A stretch of 64,000 nt of DNA from Bryobacteraceae bacterium (GCA_026129905.1 JAHCHE010000021.1:108703-172702), one strand, 5' to 3'. Numbered from the stretch's first letter, positions 35,721 to 44,696 are shown. Notes: generated by a model from the sequence alone, not told the origin. Made by a program: numbers and translations.

Positions 35721-38074
35721 ACCGTGGGGCTCTCGCGCTCGCGGCGCTGGCCGCCTTCACCCTCCACTGCGCATCCGGGCCGGGGGCCAAAGAGTCGCAG
35801 GAAAGTCTCGCCGAGTTGGCCGAGCAACGCCTGTCGAAGATCGAAGGGAACCTTCGCATCCAGGGGCTGAGGGAACCCGTCGAGGTTCTCCGCGACCGGT
35901 GGGGGATCCCGCATATCTACGCCCGCAACACGGACGACCTCTTTCTTGCCCAGGGCTTCGTCGCCGCCCAGGACCGCTTGTATCAGATGGAGATCTGGCG
36001 GCGCACCGGGACGGGCGAGCTGGCCGAAGTGTTCGGACCCGAAATGGTGGAGCGGGACCGCATTGCGCGGCTGGTGCGCTACCGCGGCGATATGGAAGCC
36101 GAGTGGCAAAGCTACTCGCCCGAAGCGAAGTCGATCGGGGCGGCCTTTGCCCGCGGCGTGAATGCCTTCGTCCGCGAGTGCGGCGGCCGGCTGCCCATCG
36201 AATTCGAGTTGCTCGGCTTTCGTCCCGGCGAATGGCGGGCCGAGGATACCCTGCTGCGCGTCGCGGGGCTGTTGATGACGCGCAACCAGGTCCAGGAAAT
36301 CGCCCGCGCGGAACTGGTGGCCAAGCTCGGCGTAGAGGCCGCCGGCAGGTTCATGCCGCCCGACCCGCCACGGCGGCTCGACCCCGATCCTTCGCTCGAT
36401 CTGAAGGGACTCGACGAAACCGTGCTTGCCTCTTACCGCGCGGCCATCTCCGTCCCCTCGCTCCGCGATGAAAGCGGGAGCAATAACTGGGTTGTGGATG
36501 CCTCGCTCACCGCCACCGGCAAGCCGATTCTGGCCAGCGATCCCCACCGCCCGGTGATTCTGCCGTCCCTTCGCTACGTCGTTCACCTCAGCGCTCCGGG
36601 ATGGAACGTCATCGGAGGAGGCGAACCGGCGCTGCCGGGCGTCGCCATCGGCCATAACGAGCGCATCGGCTGGGGCTTCACCATCGCCCCTTACGACCAG
36701 GTCGACTTTATCGTGGAGGAACTCGACCCCGCCAATCCTCGCCGCTACAAGTACAAGGGCCAGTGGCTGGAGATGAAAGTCGAGAAGGAAACCGTCCGCG
36801 TCAAAGGCCAGGCGCAGCCGGCCGAGGTCGAACTGAAATTTACCCGAAACGGACCCGTGCTCTGGGAAGACCTCTCCAACCATCGGGCGATCGCCGTCCG
36901 CTGGGTCGGCGACGAGCCGGGGACCGCCGGCTATCTCGGCAGCCTCGCCATCAACACGGCCTCCAACTGGGACGAGTTCATGCAAGCGGCGGCGAGGTGG
37001 AAAGTCCCCTCGGAGAACATCATCTACGCCGACGTGGACGGCAACATCGGCTGGATCGCCGCCGGCTTGGTCCCCATCCGGGATAACTGGTCCGGACTGT
37101 TTCCCGTGCCGGGCGCGAGCGGCCGCCACGAATGGAAAGGTTTCCGGCCGGTGGCGCAACTGCCCCAACTGCGCAACCCCTCGCAACGCTACATCGCCAC
37201 CGCCAACCAGAACATCCTGCCCAAGGGCTATCGCCACGAACTCGGATTCGACTGGGCGGCGCCGTATCGGTTCGAGCGCATCGATGAGGTCCTGCGCGCC
37301 GGAGGAAAGTTTACCATCGACGACTTCAAACGCCTTCAGCACGATGAAACGTCGCTGCCGGCGCGCCCGTTGGTGCGAATGTTGCAAGCCCTTTCGCACG
37401 AAGGCTCGCCGGCGTTCCAGAATGCCCGAACCCTCCTCACCGGCTGGAACCAGGTGATGAGCAAGGATTCCGGCGTCGCCGCTTTATTCGCGGTGTGGCT
37501 TGAGGCGCTGAAATCCTCGTTTGTGGCCTCGCAGGTTGCCGCGCCGGAGCACCGCGACCTGGTGGCGCGCAACCTCCAGTTGCCGGTTCTCATTCAGCTT
37601 CTGGACAAGTTGCCGGCGCCCGCGCGGGACAACGTGTTGCGGGAATCGCTCGAGCAGGCCTGGACGCAAACGCAGAAGCTGCTGGGGCCGGACGCCCAGG
37701 CGTGGCGTTGGGGCCGTCTGCACACCATCGAATTCCGCCATCCGCTCGCCAATACCCCGGCGCGGCGCGCCCTGTTCAACCGCGGTCCGGTGGAGCGCGG
37801 CGGCGACGGGTTCACCCCGAACGCCACGTCCGGCGCCGGTTTCCGCCAGGCGGCCGGCGCATCCTACCGGCAGATTCTCGACCTGGCCGACTGGGACCGC
37901 TCCGTGTTCACCAGCACGCCCGGCCAATCCGGGCAGCCCGGCAGCCCCTATTACGACAACCTCCTGCAACCCTGGAGCGCCCACGATTACGATCCGCTGG
38001 TATTCAGCCGCGCCGCCGTCGAAGCAAACACACTGCAACGGCTGCGCCTGGAACCGGCTTCGACGTCCGACTAA
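35717..38074 (+). CDS. exported penicillin acylase family hydrolase
   Basis: An Ntn-hydrolase of 785 residues, made as a precursor that cuts itself into two chains. A signal peptide (ALALAALAAFTLHCASG) is followed by the alpha chain with RDRWGIPHIYARNTDDLFLA, and the cut site is the Gly-Ser of ESGSNNWVVD; this Ser becomes the catalytic beta-chain N-terminus. The rest (SDPHRPVILPSLRYVVHLSA, GHNERIGWGFT, ATANQNILP) fits penicillin acylases and N-acyl-homoserine-lactone acylases. It is coupled to the upstream PLP enzyme (ATGA), so the pair may process an N-acyl amino compound. The last 87 bases have a second copy at 42103. Confidence 0.9.
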   Translation: MNRGALALAALAAFTLHCASGPGAKESQESLAELAEQRLSKIEGNLRIQGLREPVEVLRDRWGIPHIYARNTDDLFLAQGFVAAQDRLYQMEIWRRTGTGELAEVFGPEMVERDRIARLVRYRGDMEAEWQSYSPEAKSIGAAFARGVNAFVRECGGRLPIEFELLGFRPGEWRAEDTLLRVAGLLMTRNQVQEIARAELVAKLGVEAAGRFMPPDPPRRLDPDPSLDLKGLDETVLASYRAAISVPSLRDESGSNNWVVDASLTATGKPILASDPHRPVILPSLRYVVHLSAPGWNVIGGGEPALPGVAIGHNERIGWGFTIAPYDQVDFIVEELDPANPRRYKYKGQWLEMKVEKETVRVKGQAQPAEVELKFTRNGPVLWEDLSNHRAIAVRWVGDEPGTAGYLGSLAINTASNWDEFMQAAARWKVPSENIIYADVDGNIGWIAAGLVPIRDNWSGLFPVPGASGRHEWKGFRPVAQLPQLRNPSQRYIATANQNILPKGYRHELGFDWAAPYRFERIDEVLRAGGKFTIDDFKRLQHDETSLPARPLVRMLQALSHEGSPAFQNARTLLTGWNQVMSKDSGVAALFAVWLEALKSSFVASQVAAPEHRDLVARNLQLPVLIQLLDKLPAPARDNVLRESLEQAWTQTQKLLGPDAQAWRWGRLHTIEFRHPLANTPARRALFNRGPVERGGDGFTPNATSGAGFRQAAGASYRQILDLADWDRSVFTSTPGQSGQPGSPYYDNLLQPWSAHDYDPLVFSRAAVEANTLQRLRLEPASTSD

Positions 38075-38198
38075 CTGTCCGTCAGGATGTGGGGCAGGAT
38101 GGAATCCTGCGCGGCGGTTGCCAACCGCCGCCGGCCGCTTGCCTAGGGATGAAAGACTGTTGACTTTCGACGGTTGCGCATTCATGCCCTGGCGAGCA

Positions 38199-38263
38199 CC
38201 GCTCTCTCACGGTTGCCGCTTCCTTGCAACGCCACCTTCCGAGCCGCGACCGCGAGGGAGCGG
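38199..38263. repeat. imperfect inverted repeat, REP-like
   Basis: CCGCTCTCTCACGGTTGCCGC at 38199-38219 is nearly the reverse complement of GAGCCGCGACCGCGAGGGAG and the bases after it (38241-38263), leaving a 21-base loop. The whole 38075-38533 gap between the penicillin acylase and the STAND gene has no gene I can support; this hairpin is its only clear structure. Confidence 0.5.
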
Positions 38264-38533
38264 TCCTCCGGGTCACGTCCCGTATTTCTAAACAGGCGTA
38301 CGAAAAGCCCGGATCGCGGAGGGACCGCAGTTTCCCGCCGCCCCCGCACAGACCCGCGCCGGCGCTGCTAACGCACAGGGTTCCTACTCGGACGTTGGGA
38401 CGGTTGGCGTCGAAGCGCGCATTGGGATAGGACCCCAAGGCGTTCGCGAAAGCTCTTCCACGCCATGCGGCTCCGCTGGCTTCTTCGCCGGAGGCACTGA
38501 ATCCAGCCGCGCAGCACATCGCGGCGAAACGCC

Positions 38534-41500
38534 TCAGCCGCGCCCGGTTGCGCTCGCCTCGGAATCGGCGCCCAAGTGGCCCAGCGCCAGCCGCAGGTTC
38601 TCCTTCACGATTTCGTGGAACGCCGGGAAGTGCTCGGCGGTGTAGACCTCCAGCGCCGCGCGATAGGCGGCCACGGCCTGGGCCAGCAGCGCCGCGCCTT
38701 CGGCGCCCCCCGTCCGCAGCCCCTGCTCCTTTAGCGCAATACCCAGGTTGTTCTGCGTCGTCGCCCAATCCTGCGGCAACTCCTCCCGGGTGTAGACCTC
38801 CAGCGCCGCGCGATAGGCGGCCACGGCCTGGGCCAGCAGCGCCGCGCCTTCGGCGCCCCCCGTCCGCAGTCCCTGCTGGGCGAGCGCATTCCCCAGATTG
38901 TTCTGCGTCGTCGCCCATTGCTGCGGCAACTCCTCTCGCGTGCGGACCTCCAGCGCCGCGCCATAGGCGGCCACGGCCTGGGCCAGCAGCGCCGCGCCTT
39001 CCACGCCCGTCCGCAGCCCCTGCTCCTTTAGCGCACTCCCCAGGTTGTTCTGCGTCGTCGCCCAACCCAGCGGCAACTCCTCGCGCGTGCGGACCTCCAG
39101 CGCCGCGCGATAGGCGGCCACGGCCTGGGCCAGCAGCCCCGCGCCTTCGGCGCCCTCCGTCCGCCGCCCCTGCTCCTGGAGCGCATTCGCCAGGTTGTTC
39201 TGCGTCGTCGCCCAATCCAGCGGCAACTCCTCGCGCGTGTAGACCTCCAGCGCTGCGCCATAGGCGGCCACGGCCTGGGCCAACAGCGCCGCGCCGTCGG
39301 CGCTCGCCGTCCGCCGCCCCTGCTCGGTGAGCGCATTCCCCAGGTTGTTCTGCGTCGTCGCCCAATCCTGCGGCAACTCCTCGCGCGTGAAGACCTCCAG
39401 GGCGGCGCGATAGGCGGCGACGGCATGGGCCAGCAGGCCCGCTCCTTCCGCGCCTGGTGTCCGCAGCCCCTGTTCCTGTAGCGCTTCTCCCAGATTGTTC
39501 TGCGTCATCGCCCACTGCTGCGGGAACTCCTCGCGAGTGAAGACCTCAAGCGCCGCGCCGTAGGCGGCGACGGCCTGAGCCAGCAGTTCCGCTCCTTCCG
39601 CGCTCGCCGTCCGCCGCCTCTGCTCCTGGAGCGCATTCCCCAGGTTGTTCTGCGTCATGGCCCAATCCTGCGGCAACTCCTCGCGCGTGCGGACTTTCAG
39701 CGCCGCGCGATAGGCGGCCACGGCCTGGGCCAGCAGCGCCGCGCTTTCGGCGCCCCCCGTCCGCCGCCCCTGTTCCTGGAGCGCATTCCCCAGATTGTTC
39801 TGCGTCGTCGCCCAATCCTGCGGCAACTCCTCGCGCGTGCGGACTTTCAGCGCCGCGCGATAGGCGGCCATGGCCTGCCGCAGATTCGCGGATGAGACGC
39901 CGAGCGCGGCTTGCGATAATTCGACGGCTACGCTGTTGAACGCCGCAGCTTGCCTCGGGCCTTGGGGTTTTCGATCCAGCAACCCTGTTTCCGTCCACCA
40001 GCCCAGCAGCCGGTAGTGCTCCGTCATGCGTCCGGCGTGGCGCGCCCGCTCCGCCAAGGCATTCCACTGCCGCAAACCCTCTTCGGGCGCGCGATTCCAC
40101 TCGTGATACCAAGCCAAGGCAGAGAACTCGTCGGCATCGGTCCGGCGCCGACTTGCCCATTGCGCGCCCCAGAACTCGTGCGCTTCGGCGGCCGCGCCTT
40201 CGCTCTCTTGTTGGATGCCGCGGAGGGCGGACCCCATCTGGCTATGCAGCCGGAACCAGCCGTCCGCCTCTCCGGGTTGTACGAAGCTGAAGCCGCCGAG
40301 CAGCGCCCACGCCGCATCCTGATCGACATTCCGCGGACCGCCATAGGCCGCGCGAGCCGCTTCTTCATCGAAACGCGGCGTCCACGACAGGCGTTTCACC
40401 CAGGTCTCATGGGCGCGGGTTCCGAGCGACCGCAGAAACCGCCGAGCCAGCTTCACGGTATCCCCAGGCGCCATGTCGAACGATTCCGGATCGACCTTCT
40501 TACCGCGCTGCGCGTCCGCTTGAATCGTATCCGCGCAGAGGCCGAGCGTGAACGGGTGATGCCCCGTCTGCTCTTCGTCCTTCCCGGCATCGACCTCACG
40601 GGAGACCCGCAGGACAGCCTCCTGAAGCCGCGGCTCGCCGACGCCGCACTTCTCCAGAAACCGTATCGCATCCGGGCGCGACAGCCCGCCTACCAGATGC
40701 TGCTCCAGATACTTCCTGCCGCGGAAGCGGTAGTCCGCCTCGTCCCATCGCAGGCGGTCGCGGCCGCAGATCACCAGCAGCAGGGGCGAATCCTCGTCGT
40801 ACAAGTCGCGGACGCCGGCCTCGCGGTTGTGGATCTGCTGCTCCGCCTGCAATCCCTGGCGCAAGGCTTCGAACGTGTCGAACACGACCACCGCCCGGCA
40901 CGCCATCGCCCACCGTTGCGGCAGACTCTCCTTCAAGTCTTCGGTCAGCCGCCGCGATAGCTGAGGAAGGATGTCGTCTTTGTCGGCCCACCGCAGCGCC
41001 AGCCAGTCCTCGCTTCCGTGCTGGGAGGCGAGCCGCTCGAACAGGCCGCTCTTCCGGAACCGCTCGCGCGCCGGGCCGGAGAGTTTTTGCAACAGCCATT
41101 TGGCCACATTCGCGCCCGGGATGTCCTTGGCTACGGCTTCCGCCCCTTCCGTCACCGCCTCCCAGGCATGAGCCAGCGCGCCTTCGCCTCGGAAATGGGG
41201 TTCGTCGCCGCCGCCCTGCCGCCGGCGCAGCCAGGCGTAGGCAAGGTCGAAGCGGGGGCAGGCCAGGTCTGGAAACTGCAGCCGGACTTCAACCAGGATC
41301 TGCGACGCATCGCGGTAGTCGCCGCCGCCCCCGGCTGGATCGAAGTCGATCCGCGCGGTGGGTACGACGGCCGCCGCCCGCTGCCGGAGCCACTTCGCCA
41401 GCCAGGTCTTCCCCGCGCCCCCCACGCCATGGAAAGCCAGTACCGGCAGCGTTTGGCCCGAGGGCAGATAGAGAAGCCGGTCGAGGATTTTCGACTCGCG

Positions 41501-41560
41501 CTCCCGGTCGGTGAAGTTCTTCAGTTCCGTGCTCGGCGCAGCCTTCGCCATTTGGAACAC
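38534..41560 (-). CDS. STAND (NB-ARC-like) NTPase with TPR repeats
   Basis: A 1008-residue signalling NTPase. The N-terminus goes straight into the NTPase: ELKNFTDRERESKILDRLL, the P-loop GVGGAGKTWL (about 45-54), a Walker B strand AVVVFDTFEAL and the sensor-like VICGRDRLRW. A helical/winged-helix region follows (about 280-520). From about residue 575 there are eight near-identical 50-residue TPR units, each like REELPQDWATTQNNLGNAL, and a degenerate ninth at the C-terminus. Such proteins bind a ligand through the repeats and switch on through oligomerisation, and many act in defence or programmed death. No separate effector domain precedes the NTPase. It lies in an accessory block with repeats on both sides. 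Confidence 0.85.
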   Translation of the reverse strand: MFQMAKAAPSTELKNFTDRERESKILDRLLYLPSGQTLPVLAFHGVGGAGKTWLAKWLRQRAAAVVPTARIDFDPAGGGGDYRDASQILVEVRLQFPDLACPRFDLAYAWLRRRQGGGDEPHFRGEGALAHAWEAVTEGAEAVAKDIPGANVAKWLLQKLSGPARERFRKSGLFERLASQHGSEDWLALRWADKDDILPQLSRRLTEDLKESLPQRWAMACRAVVVFDTFEALRQGLQAEQQIHNREAGVRDLYDEDSPLLLVICGRDRLRWDEADYRFRGRKYLEQHLVGGLSRPDAIRFLEKCGVGEPRLQEAVLRVSREVDAGKDEEQTGHHPFTLGLCADTIQADAQRGKKVDPESFDMAPGDTVKLARRFLRSLGTRAHETWVKRLSWTPRFDEEAARAAYGGPRNVDQDAAWALLGGFSFVQPGEADGWFRLHSQMGSALRGIQQESEGAAAEAHEFWGAQWASRRRTDADEFSALAWYHEWNRAPEEGLRQWNALAERARHAGRMTEHYRLLGWWTETGLLDRKPQGPRQAAAFNSVAVELSQAALGVSSANLRQAMAAYRAALKVRTREELPQDWATTQNNLGNALQEQGRRTGGAESAALLAQAVAAYRAALKVRTREELPQDWAMTQNNLGNALQEQRRRTASAEGAELLAQAVAAYGAALEVFTREEFPQQWAMTQNNLGEALQEQGLRTPGAEGAGLLAHAVAAYRAALEVFTREELPQDWATTQNNLGNALTEQGRRTASADGAALLAQAVAAYGAALEVYTREELPLDWATTQNNLANALQEQGRRTEGAEGAGLLAQAVAAYRAALEVRTREELPLGWATTQNNLGSALKEQGLRTGVEGAALLAQAVAAYGAALEVRTREELPQQWATTQNNLGNALAQQGLRTGGAEGAALLAQAVAAYRAALEVYTREELPQDWATTQNNLGIALKEQGLRTGGAEGAALLAQAVAAYRAALEVYTAEHFPAFHEIVKENLRLALGHLGADSEASATGRG
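38641..39837 (-). repeat. eight tandem 150-bp TPR-coding units
   Basis: The 3' part of the STAND gene consists of eight tandem units spaced by exactly 150 bases, except one of 147 (39088 unit, one codon shorter). The two units starting at 38641 and 38791 are identical for about 80 bases. Such DNA identity points to recent copying or ongoing homogenisation. Confidence 0.9.
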
Positions 41561-41942
41561 GCCTCCGACGACGGCTATCTATGCTGTCACAAGCCCGCCG
41601 GAGACTGCAAATCGGGCACCCGCTCTCGGCCCATATCCCCACCAATAAAGCTGACGGCTGAAAGCTGAACGCTGACAGCTTCTTAATCAGTCACACGGCG
41701 CCCGCCGTCCCGCCTCGGCGGATTGCCCCCGTCCCATCAGCAGCTTACAGAGACACCGCCTGCCTCGGAAAAGGGAATACTCGCCGCCCCCGCCGTATAA
41801 TGAGGCGGCTCGGCGTCTTGCCCGCGAAGGCGGCGCGCCCCGACTGATCTTTACCAACCGAATATTTCTGCTTTGACGTGCCGGTCTCCGGCCGTTCAAC
41901 ACTTTTCTACACTTTCGACAGGTCCGCAAAAAGTGATGAAGA

Positions 41943-41975
41943 GGTGACGCATCCCATCGCGGCGGATGCGTCACC
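41943..41975. repeat. perfect 12-bp palindrome of the GACGCATCC repeat
   Basis: GGTGACGCATCC at 41943-41954 is the exact reverse complement of GGATGCGTCACC at 41964-41975, with a nine-base loop. The same GTGACGCATCC word recurs at 42050-42060 and at 300-310, so it is part of a dispersed family. It lies in the 41561-42298 gap, which holds no convincing gene. The gap also has a small hairpin (GTGTAA...TTACAC) at about 42003-42020. Confidence 0.6.
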
Positions 41976-41999
41976 GCGCCTTAGCGCCCCTGCATCTCC

Positions 42000-42078
42000 C
42001 TGGTGTAAAAAGACTTACACGAATGCATGTTTCTTGAAGGAAAACTCGCGGATGCGTCACTCCGCGCTACAGTGGCCT
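42000..42078. repeat. dispersed REP-like repeat, copy 2
   Basis: The reverse complement of this stretch matches 284-360 closely, with the shared core TGACGCATCCGCG and flanking CTGTAGCG. It ends about 25 bases before the penicillin acylase 3'-end remnant, so it may mark the edge of a rearrangement. Confidence 0.5.
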
Positions 42079-42102
42079 GCGCCCTTTTTTGAGACAGTCC
42101 TA

Positions 42103-42189
42103 TACGATCCGCTGGTGTTTAGCCGCGCCGCCGTGGAAGCGAACACACTGCAACGGCTGCGCCTGGCGCCGGCTTCGACGTCCGACTAA
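42103..42189 (+). pseudogene. 3'-end remnant of a second penicillin acylase gene
   Basis: These 87 bases match the last 87 bases of the penicillin acylase gene (37988-38074), including the stop codon. I count six differences: four fall at third codon positions and are silent, and the other two lie in one codon that changes Glu to Ala. That pattern is expected from a once-functional paralogue rather than a fresh duplicate. Nothing upstream of 42103 resembles the acylase, so the rest has been lost. Confidence 0.8.
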
Positions 42190-42298
42190 GCGCTCCCCCA
42201 CCTGTGGCCTTACGCTCTCAGCGTGCCGAGTCCCCGCTTGTGTGGACCCTTGCGCCGGCAAACCGATCAATGCTCCCGCTCGACATAAGTTCCTCACG

Positions 42299-42895
42299 AT
42301 GAACCAGATCTGGCCGAAGAGTAAAAGTGAGGAGAACGCTGAAGTGGGCCCGATTGAGGTCACCCTGAAGCTGCGGCGGCTGTCGCGTCCCGACCAGCCG
42401 GAAGCAGGCGCCGCCGCAGCGGAAACGGTCAACAAGCGCCTGCGCTCGCGGCGGTGGGCAGTCCTGGCCGCGCTCGCGCTATTGCTCCTGCTCCCGACGC
42501 TGTTCTTCGGACGTTGCGCCGTCCGCCGTCTTGCCCAGCCGGCGGCGGGAACGCAAGCGCCGTCCACTCCGATGCGACGCGCCCTGCTGGACGTGACCAC
42601 GCTCACCCTCGACCGTACCTCGGGCCTGGCGGTGGTGCAGGGCGCCGTGAGAAACCAGTCGGCCGAGCCGCTCCAGTACGTGTGGGTGCAAGCCGCGTTC
42701 TACGATAAGGCCGACCGCTTTCTGGCGAAATCCGTCGATGCCCTGATCGAGGCATCTACCTTGCTGCCCGGCCAAACTTCGCCTTTCAAAGTGTATGGCG
42801 TCTGGGACCCGGCCATCCAGACCTGCCGCCTTGAATTCACCCAAATGGCCCGGCGGACTCTGATCGTGCGCGACATTCGCCGCCCCGGCGAATAG
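42299..42895 (+). CDS. membrane-anchored FxLYD-like domain protein
   Basis: A 198-residue protein with a cytoplasmic N-terminal half (about 60 residues), one membrane helix (RWAVLAALALLLLLPTLFFG) after a basic RSRR patch, and an outer domain. The latter (LAVVQGAVRNQSAEPLQYVW, AAFYDKADRFLAKSVDAL, LLPGQTSPFKVYG) is an FxLYD-type beta-sandwich. Such domains appear in exported bacterial proteins of unknown role. The start at 42299 is the first Met that gives a sensible cytoplasmic tail. It is divergent from the STAND gene, which is 738 bp away. Confidence 0.7.
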   Translation: MNQIWPKSKSEENAEVGPIEVTLKLRRLSRPDQPEAGAAAAETVNKRLRSRRWAVLAALALLLLLPTLFFGRCAVRRLAQPAAGTQAPSTPMRRALLDVTTLTLDRTSGLAVVQGAVRNQSAEPLQYVWVQAAFYDKADRFLAKSVDALIEASTLLPGQTSPFKVYGVWDPAIQTCRLEFTQMARRTLIVRDIRRPGE

Positions 42896-43004
42896 GACGC
42901 CCCGCCGGTCCTTCTCGCGATCGAGCGGGCGCAAACGCACAAGCGGGCAACTCGGGCGGCCCATCGCCCGGGAGAAACCGCTGTCGCATGCGCGAATGCG
43001 AGTC

Positions 43005-44327
43005 TTAGCGCGCCGCCGGGATTGCCACCTCCGCTCCGCGCTGATCCATTGGAACGACCTCTCGACGCGAGTAGCCGGTATAGATCTGGCGTGGCCGGGC
43101 GATCTTCTGCTCCTTGTCTTCCAGCAGTTCCTGCCACTGCGCCAGCCAGCCGACAGTGCGCGGAATGGCGAACAGGACTGTGAAGAAGGAGGGAGAGAAG
43201 CCCATCGCCTGGTAGATGATCCCCGAGTAGAAGTCCACGTTCGGGTACAGCTTGCGCTTGATGAAATAGTCGTCTTCCAGCGCGATCCGCTCCAGCTCGA
43301 TGGCGATCTCCAGCAGCGGATTCTTCCCCGTGACGTCGAACACCTCTTCCGCTGTCCGCTTGATGATTCGGGCGCGGGGATCGTAGTTCTTATAGACGCG
43401 GTGCCCGAAGCCCATCAGCTTGCCCTTGCCTTCCTTGATGGACTTGACATAGGCGGGAACGTTGTCCTTGGAGCCGATCTCGTTCAACATCCGGAGCACC
43501 GCCTCGTTGGCGCCTCCGTGCAGCGGACCGGAAAGCGCGGCGGCCGCGGCGGCCGTCGTCACGTAGGGGTCGGTCTCCGAACTGCCGACGCAGCGCATGG
43601 TGTTGGCGCTACAGTTCTGCTCGTGATCGGCGTGGAGGATAAACAGGATGCCAAGGGCGCGCGCGAGCACCGGGTTGGCGACGTACTTGGGCTCGACCTT
43701 GCGCCAGAGCATGTTCATGAAGTTGGCGGTGTAACGCAGGTCGTTGTCCGGGTACACATAGGGTAGCCCAAGGCTGTGCCGGTACGACCACGCCGCGATG
43801 GTGGGCGCTTTGGCGATCAGCCGGTAGATATCTAGGCGCCGCTGCCGGGCATCGCGGACCTTGCGTGAATCCGGGTAGAACGTCGACAGCGCCGCCATCG
43901 CGCTGACGAACATGCTCATCGGGTGCGCGTCGTAGCGAAATCCCTCCATCAGCGACTTGATGTTCTCGTGCACCAGGGTGTGATGCACGATGTGGCTCCG
44001 CCACTCTTCATATTGGTCTTTGGTCGGCAGTTCGCCGTTGATCAGCAGGTAAGCGACTTCGAGGAACGTGCAGCTCTCGGCAAGCTGGTCGATCGAGTAG
44101 CCTCGATACCACAACACCCCTTTGTCGCCGTCGATGAAGGTTACGGCGCTGCGGCACGATGCGGTGTTCATGAACGCGGGATCGTACGTCATCGTCCCGA
44201 AATCGTCCGGGTTGACCTTGATCGGGCGCAGATCCATCGCCCGGATGCATCCGTCGACTATCGGCAGCGTATAGCTCGCGCCGGTGCGATTGTCGGTGAT
44301 TGTAAAGGTGTTCTTATCATTCTCCAT
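43005..44327 (-). CDS. gltA: citrate synthase (type II)
   Basis: Condenses acetyl-CoA and oxaloacetate at the entry of the TCA cycle. The 440-residue length fits the type II bacterial enzyme. Catalytic signatures are the His of LHADHEQNCSANTMR, the His of GFGHRVYKNYDPRA and the Asp in the NVDFYSGIIYQAMG region. The ATG at 44327 has GGAG eight bases upstream; a longer reading would add a proline-rich run with no homology. It is divergent from icd with 369 bp between, which carries the icd promoter. Confidence 0.95.
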   Translation of the reverse strand: MENDKNTFTITDNRTGASYTLPIVDGCIRAMDLRPIKVNPDDFGTMTYDPAFMNTASCRSAVTFIDGDKGVLWYRGYSIDQLAESCTFLEVAYLLINGELPTKDQYEEWRSHIVHHTLVHENIKSLMEGFRYDAHPMSMFVSAMAALSTFYPDSRKVRDARQRRLDIYRLIAKAPTIAAWSYRHSLGLPYVYPDNDLRYTANFMNMLWRKVEPKYVANPVLARALGILFILHADHEQNCSANTMRCVGSSETDPYVTTAAAAAALSGPLHGGANEAVLRMLNEIGSKDNVPAYVKSIKEGKGKLMGFGHRVYKNYDPRARIIKRTAEEVFDVTGKNPLLEIAIELERIALEDDYFIKRKLYPNVDFYSGIIYQAMGFSPSFFTVLFAIPRTVGWLAQWQELLEDKEQKIARPRQIYTGYSRREVVPMDQRGAEVAIPAAR

Positions 44328-44549
44328 AGGAATCTCCGATCGTGGCGGGAACCCTGACGGGTTTCCTTGGTTGAGAAGAAGCCAGGTGGCTGGCAACGGC
44401 GGCGGAGGGGACGGTGGTCGCGCCGCTGGTGTCACGAAAAACAACACTCCGCGGACTCCAGGGCCTTCGCACGATACTCCTTCCCGAGCTGATGTTGCGG
44501 GGCGCCTGACCGTTGCGCCGCCTGTATTATATCAGAAGAATTCGAAGTA

Positions 44550-44578
44550 TTGACTCCCATTATCTCGAATAGTATGAT
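44550..44578 (+). promoter_or_regulatory. sigma70-type promoter for icd
   Basis: TTGACT (44550-44555) and TATGAT (44573-44578) are separated by exactly 17 bases, close to the consensus. It points toward icd, 119 bases upstream of the start. On the other strand, TATAAT at 44531-44526 could be a -10 box toward gltA, though without a good -35. Apart from these the 369-bp gltA-icd gap holds nothing I recognise. Confidence 0.65.
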
Positions 44579-44696
44579 CGGGGAGCGGACGGGAACGTCC
44601 ACCGCGTCTTCGGCGCGGATGTGGAAATATGCCACAGGTGGATGGTAAGGTGTCTATGCCGGGCGGGCAGCCCCGCTTACACGAATCCGAGGAACT

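Noticed and set aside
35306..37399. 697-codon minus-strand frame opposite the PLP enzyme and acylase
   Set aside because: No family signal; the plus-strand genes have complete active sites and coupled starts.
38082..39515. 477-codon minus-strand frame full of Gly/Arg repeats near the STAND gene
   Set aside because: It is another frame of the same 150-bp TPR-coding repeats, which stay open because the unit length is a multiple of three. The TPR frame fits a known fold; this one does not.
38641..39837. Tandem 150-bp array as a possible CRISPR or satellite
   Set aside because: Units are contiguous, have no spacers and translate into regular TPRs in one frame.
41687..41974. Small minus-strand gene between the STAND and FxLYD genes
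   Set aside because: The 95-codon frame has no ribosome site, no motif, and overlaps the palindromic repeat.
37988..42189. 87-bp pair as the att sites of a genomic island
   Set aside because: The copies differ mostly at silent codon positions and no integrase gene lies between them, so a paralogue relic explains them better.
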